In this document: piece after piece, positions 8,001 through 10,946 of the stretch | Layout of the letters: every line of letters begins with the position of its first letter | Numbering within the stretch: position 1 is the stretch's first letter | Source of the DNA: Zancudomyces culisetae | Taxonomy: Eukaryota; Kickxellomycota; Harpellomycetes; Harpellales; Legeriomycetaceae | Direction: 5' to 3' | Assembly (NCBI GenBank): GCA_001969505.1 | Contig: LSSK01001451.1 | Span: 1 to 10,946 of the forward strand | DNA length: 10,946 nucleotides | Translations under genes and position numbers: made by a program | Notes under the pieces: model-generated | Told to the model about the DNA's origin: nothing | Databases searched by the model: none | The model's input: the letters and a program-made list of their open reading frames with translations, nothing else

Positions 8001-8356
8001 GCTACATTAGAGGTTCTATTGATTAAATACTTAGAATTTTGTTTTTTTCCCTGTAAATGTTCATTTTCGTACCTAGTAGGATTACTACTGCTACCATTGA
8101 TGTCAATACCGTCACTATAGTCGTAGGATGTTCGTTCTTTCTGTACAAGGTTATAATTGTTTTCAGTTTGTGTATTTTTTAGATTATCGCTAGAGTCACC
8201 ACTGCCCTTATTATGAGATATAGCCGAGGAACCATTCCTACTGTGGCTACTAGTCATTCGCAGTGAGTCATTTTGATCAAAATAGTGAGTGTTGTGTAGT
8301 TCAAAATCCAAATTTTGATTCTGGGAGAGCGACAACAGCCTGATTTCATCGCCCAT
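5037..8356 (-). CDS. SLC41/MgtE-family divalent cation (Mg2+) transporter, three exons
   Basis: Spliced model: complement(join(5037..5106, 5223..5311, 5393..8356)), 1040 residues. The SLC41 family transports Mg2+ and related divalent cations using two MgtE-type repeats. Repeat 1: hydrophobic segment 222-246, signature KGNLEANLSTRLATIANT (273-290), helices about 388-418, 489-522 and 581-604, and the DPDN (530-533)...FGD (D544) motif. Repeat 2: helices about 758-800 with PVFCGTGGN (791-799), 914-934 and 976-1001, then ESDYYVNPIIAGTGD ending at D1023. That last motif exists only after splicing. If translation continues past H988, the frame stops after 14 non-homologous residues. The N-terminal ~205 residues are hydrophilic and S/N-rich. 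Loops contain N-, G-, NE- and GN-repeat expansions, making it much longer than human SLC41A1. A WWWPWPW patch precedes the first helix. The start is the ATG at 8356-8354; no in-frame ATG is seen just upstream. The subcellular membrane is unknown. Confidence 0.9.
5107..5222 (-). other. Intron 2 of the SLC41-like gene (116 nt)
   Basis: On the minus strand the donor is GTAACT (5222-5217) and the acceptor is CATTATAG ending at 5107. A branch-like TTTAAC (5119-5114) sits very close to the acceptor. The intron splits an Ile codon (AT from exon 2, A from exon 3) inside the last transport signature. Splicing gives VNPIIAGTGDMLGVLL, matching the family pattern of a Pro followed by a GxGD motif. Without it the frame ends at TAA directly after the Met codon that spans the donor. 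Confidence 0.87.
5312..5392 (-). other. Intron 1 of the SLC41-like gene (81 nt)
   Basis: On the minus strand the donor is GTAAGT (5392-5387), a perfect consensus, and the acceptor is TTTTAATAG ending at 5312. A candidate branch site GCTGAC lies at 5346-5341, about 30 nt before the acceptor. The intron is phase 0, after the codon for H988. Removing it joins FVVLYLSACFVH to VFVLLLTGLFAARATW, continuing a transmembrane helix as in animal SLC41 proteins. An in-frame stop lies inside the intron. Confidence 0.9.
5641..5700 (-). repeat. Hexanucleotide repeat encoding Gly-Asn dipeptides
   Basis: Ten tandem copies of TCCCAT on the plus strand, one with CCCGT, read as (ATGGGA)n on the coding strand and translated as alternating Asn-Gly at about residues 886-906 of the transporter. 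It lies in a hydrophilic loop between the second PVFCGTGGN signature and the next helix, so length change there is probably tolerated. Confidence 0.9.
6241..6300 (-). repeat. Hexanucleotide repeat encoding Asn-Glu dipeptides
   Basis: Eight perfect TTTCAT units on the plus strand, then TTCCAT and TCCCAT, encode an alternating Asn-Glu run at about residues 686-706 of the transporter. It lies in the loop between the two MgtE-type repeats. The last units grade towards the TCCCAT unit of the Gly-Asn repeat. Confidence 0.9.
7358..7381 (-). repeat. Trinucleotide repeat encoding poly-Asn
   Basis: Eight tandem GTT units on the plus strand (AAC on the coding strand) form most of a nine-residue Asn run. 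It is flanked by a Ser-rich run encoded by AGT/AGC-type codons. The stretch is in the extended loop after the first transport signature of the SLC41-like protein. Confidence 0.9.
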
Positions 8357-9083
8357 TATTGAATATATGTATTGAAATGTAATTTATTGTAACGCAATTC
8401 TAGCATCAGGCGCAATAAAGGTAGAATGAAAAGAAAAAATTCAAAAAAAAATAAAGGCACAACTAATCAGCGAATCTGTTCATTTCTTTAATTCCTCTTG
8501 CTCCCTTGTGAAATAAAAGAATTATAGTTTTCATTCTTTTTTGTAATATTCTGGAGTTTGGTTATTTAAAAAAAGCGGGAACATTCTAATTCACATTTTA
8601 ATATTAATTTAATGGTTTTTTCCCCGTTTATTATTGGGATTAATGCTCCTACTAAATATGATGGTCAGAATAAAAAGAAATAAATCCAATAATTAATAAA
8701 GTGGCAAGTGGCAAGTGGATGTTGATGGATAGATGGATGGATGGATGAGTTGAAATGGGATGGGATGGCTAGGCGAAGATTTATTTAACTTTTTTTTTTC
8801 TGTTATTTTATTTGGATATGGTATTTAACAACTCTCCCCCACTCACAATGTATTTTAACACCAATACCATCACGAATAGTAATAATAGCAGTTATATCAA
8901 TATTTATAATAACATTGACAAGAGTAAAAAAATATATACGCATAGAATTTTGTTTTTTGTGGGTTTCAGATATATTTTATAGACAAGTCCCAATATCGAT
9001 AATAAAATTAGTAAATAAAAGGTTAAAAATAGCAAACAAACATAAAAATAAATAAAGAATCAAGAAAAAGATATACAAAAATA
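8357..9083. promoter_or_regulatory. Intergenic region: SLC41-like promoter and SPT7 3' region
   Basis: This 727 bp stretch separates two minus-strand genes. The right part (about 8850-9083) should hold the SPT7 3' UTR. On the minus strand it has T-rich runs and TATATA near 8935, which resembles a yeast 3'-end efficiency element. The left part should hold the transporter promoter and leader. It contains a GATG/GATGG-type simple repeat (8720-8769) and A/T runs, but no convincing TATA box at a clear distance. No RNA gene or conserved coding sequence was found. Confidence 0.45.
8701..8769 (+). repeat. GTGGCAA duplication and GGAT-type simple repeat
   Basis: GTGGCAAGTGGCAAGTGG (8701-8718) is a short tandem duplication. 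It is followed by imperfect GATG tetranucleotides (about 8719-8748) and by GGGAT pentamers near 8757-8769. It is purine-rich on the plus strand and lies upstream of the transporter start. It is probably slippage-derived; no function is evident. Confidence 0.75.
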
Positions 9084-10946
9084 TTAAGGTTTTTTCTTGG
9101 ATCCAGTAGCCTTTTTATTTGATTCGGCTTTACCACGATTAGTACCAGCAGTACCAGAACCGCTCTTCTTGGTAGAATTGGTGGTTGTGGTGGCGTTGGT
9201 ATTTGTATTCCCACCACTACCAGCTTTCTTGGTGTTGGTAGATGTAGCTGAAGCAGTAGCAGTAGTGGTAGCAGTAGTGGTAGTGGTAGCAGTAGTAGCA
9301 GCAGCAACAGCTTGTGGAGATAGCTTGGGATTTGTTAAACGGTTCGGTGGAGGTACTTTGGGTCTAAAATGACCAAACCGAGCCTTTGGAGGTAAAGTAT
9401 CGTCTTCAACTAAGGGTTTTAAAGGCTGTGGATCACCATCACCATCACCATTACCATCAGCACCAGCATGAGTTAGTTTGAATTTCTTGTGTTTACTGAT
9501 GTATTCAGAGATTACAAAATACGGATCTTCAGCACTACCAGGCATAGCAGGGTTTGTGGTTTGTGAGACAGGAGAAACTAGATCAATTGGATCAAGTTGG
9601 AATTTAGATACCAGGAATGGCAGAAACAAACCCACCATGTTATCAAGTGAATCCAGCATGGGCCATTTGGGAGGTGGAATGTATTGGTACTGCTCATCGT
9701 CAGCCTTGCTGTTCGCGGCCGCCGAGGAGTAGTTGCGACCATACCACAGTTGTGGTGGAATGGCCTTGTTGATATCAACACCCACCTCAGCATCCAACCC
9801 CAGCTCCTGAAATCCAAAGAAATCGTCAGCCAGGGTGGCCAGGTCACCGTTCATGTAGCTGTATTCGTTTCCAAACGCAGCAGAGGCATCATCATTACCA
9901 AACGATTTACCACTAATTTGCTGTTCAAGTGCCGTTTCCAGTCGCTCCAAGGTATCAATAAGCCTGCCATCGGTCTTGTAGATGGTTTCAGCGTAGAACG
10001 ACAAATCACTGAGCCGTTCAACTCCATTTTCGTATAGACAGTGTGCCAACATGGCTTCGGGTGTAAGCTCGGAAGAATGCGTGTCAATATACGAGCGTAG
10101 TGTGCGGCCTAGATTGCATAAATAATCTCGGGTAACTTCAGTAAGCAGATCCAGGGCCTGGGTTGTCAACCTTTCAAAGCCGGCGTTGGCAAGCAGCACA
10201 GCACATGTCCGTCGGACCAGTCGTATTCCGCACTCTCGATCCATCACCAACGGCTGCAAAGGATCTGCTTGAGCTTTCCATTTGTGGTCAAAATCTACCA
10301 AACCTTCAGGTTCATTTTCTTCTTCATTATCTTCAAATGCATTATTCTGGTACGAGACTACAGCTTCAGCTTCAGCTCCAACTCCAACTCCAGCTCCAAC
10401 TCCAACTCCAGCTCCAACTCCAACTCCAGCTCCAACTCCATCTCTAGTTGATACTGCTTTTTGTTTGCGCTTTTTACGTCGTGTAAGAAAAGTACTCGGC
10501 ATTGTGTATAGTGAATTTGGCCCATCAGAATTTTCATAGTAGCCGACTGAATGGTTAAATTTGATAATGTTGATTTGATTATCAACCTCACGAATATCTC
10601 TAAGCACATCTATACCCTTAGCCATGTGTTTCCACATCTCGTTATCCGGAAACCGTGTCGCCTGGTAACTCTCAATGGTGAGCCTATTTCCATTGCTGTC
10701 GTTTACTGGTTCAACCGGCAGTCTTGATTTTAATTGCTGCCCGTCAAATATCCGTTCTGGAATACCGCTTCCTGGATCATAAAGCGTGCTTGTTGAAATA
10801 TGTGGATTTTGTACCTCGTACTTATCTATTTGTTCCATCTTCTCCAATTGTTCCTTATGCTTCTCCACCAACTCATACAATTCATGTCGCTTCTTGCTTT
10901 CTGCCACACCAAACTCGACATCCTTCATCCCACTTTGTGCTGTATA
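9084..10946 (-). CDS. SPT7: SAGA subunit Spt7, C-terminal part (5' end outside window)
   Basis: The frame is open through the right edge: six codons (YTAQSG) precede the Met at 10928, so that Met is internal. Spt7 is a scaffold subunit of the SAGA transcription coactivator. Its histone fold pairs with Taf10, and C-terminal sequence is needed for Spt8 association. Numbering from the 10928 Met, visible parts are a charged coiled-coil-like start (about 1-35), a basic RRKKRKQK stretch (150-157, possible nuclear signal), a Gly/Val/Ala repeat, an acidic patch, a Bromo_TP-type histone fold (about 236-312) with RLVRRTCAVLLANAGFERLT and LYENGV, and a downstream Pro-rich region with FLPFLVSKFQLDP. The tail is Thr/Ala-rich then Lys-rich (540-614). 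The histone fold with the LYENGV motif is the basis of the call. The bromodomain expected upstream is outside the window. No intron is seen here. Confidence 0.88.
   Translation of the reverse strand, partial: YTAQSGMKDVEFGVAESKKRHELYELVEKHKEQLEKMEQIDKYEVQNPHISTSTLYDPGSGIPERIFDGQQLKSRLPVEPVNDSNGNRLTIESYQATRFPDNEMWKHMAKGIDVLRDIREVDNQINIIKFNHSVGYYENSDGPNSLYTMPSTFLTRRKKRKQKAVSTRDGVGAGVGVGAGVGVGAGVGVGAEAEAVVSYQNNAFEDNEEENEPEGLVDFDHKWKAQADPLQPLVMDRECGIRLVRRTCAVLLANAGFERLTTQALDLLTEVTRDYLCNLGRTLRSYIDTHSSELTPEAMLAHCLYENGVERLSDLSFYAETIYKTDGRLIDTLERLETALEQQISGKSFGNDDASAAFGNEYSYMNGDLATLADDFFGFQELGLDAEVGVDINKAIPPQLWYGRNYSSAAANSKADDEQYQYIPPPKWPMLDSLDNMVGLFLPFLVSKFQLDPIDLVSPVSQTTNPAMPGSAEDPYFVISEYISKHKKFKLTHAGADGNGDGDGDPQPLKPLVEDDTLPPKARFGHFRPKVPPPNRLTNPKLSPQAVAAATTATTTTTATTTATASATSTNTKKAGSGGNTNTNATTTTNSTKKSGSGTAGTNRGKAESNKKATGSKKKP
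10375..10440 (-). repeat. 18-nt minisatellite encoding Gly-Val-Gly-Val-Gly-Ala in SPT7
   Basis: On the plus strand the 18-nt unit GCTCCAACTCCAACTCCA starts at 10375, 10393 and 10411, followed by a two-thirds copy at 10429. Each unit is itself three near-identical hexamers. It encodes a Gly/Val/Ala repeat between the basic stretch and the histone fold of Spt7. Confidence 0.92.

Noticed and set aside
8848-8982. 44-codon ATG frame on the plus strand in the intergenic region
   Set aside because: It is Asn-rich, AT-driven, has no motif, and lies in the expected SPT7 3' UTR.
9023-9307. Leu/Pro-rich minus-strand frame overlapping the SPT7 end
   Set aside because: It is an alternative frame of the Thr/Ala repeat tail with no independent support.

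Overview
This window is nuclear DNA of an ascomycete yeast. It carries an ER P5A-ATPase (SPF1), an SLC41/MgtE-type cation transporter, and the C-terminal part of the SAGA subunit Spt7. Intergenic DNA is AT-rich, genes are compact, and two short spliceosomal introns are visible. CTG must read as leucine: it encodes invariant Leu positions in SPF1, in the DKTGTLT and PPELPMEL motifs. That excludes the yeast clades that reassigned CTG. Two introns in one gene, plus an SLC41 transporter (not known from S. cerevisiae), suggest an early-branching, intron-richer budding yeast. The exact lineage is an inference I cannot settle here.

Layout. Positions 1-603 (minus) hold the edge of a degenerate reading frame whose intact part resembles a PD-(D/E)XK nuclease-like fold. 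Positions 604-1273 are the SPF1 upstream region, with purine-rich tracts. SPF1 occupies 1274-4966 (plus). It converges on the SLC41-like gene, whose stop lies only 70 bp away. The SLC41-like gene (minus) is not a simple ORF: its long first exon (8356-5393) is followed by exons at 5311-5223 and 5106-5037, giving 1040 residues and restoring the second transport signature. Positions 8357-9083 are intergenic. SPT7 (minus) runs from 9084 off the right edge.

The genes are ordinary cellular genes acting in different places (ER membrane quality control, membrane cation transport, nuclear transcription). No evidence suggests they form one system. I see no undescribed multi-gene system. The points most worth attention are the hidden 3' exons of the transporter, the decaying nuclease-like frame at the left edge, recurring period-6 repeats inside and outside coding sequence, and a visible change in third-base usage along SPF1.
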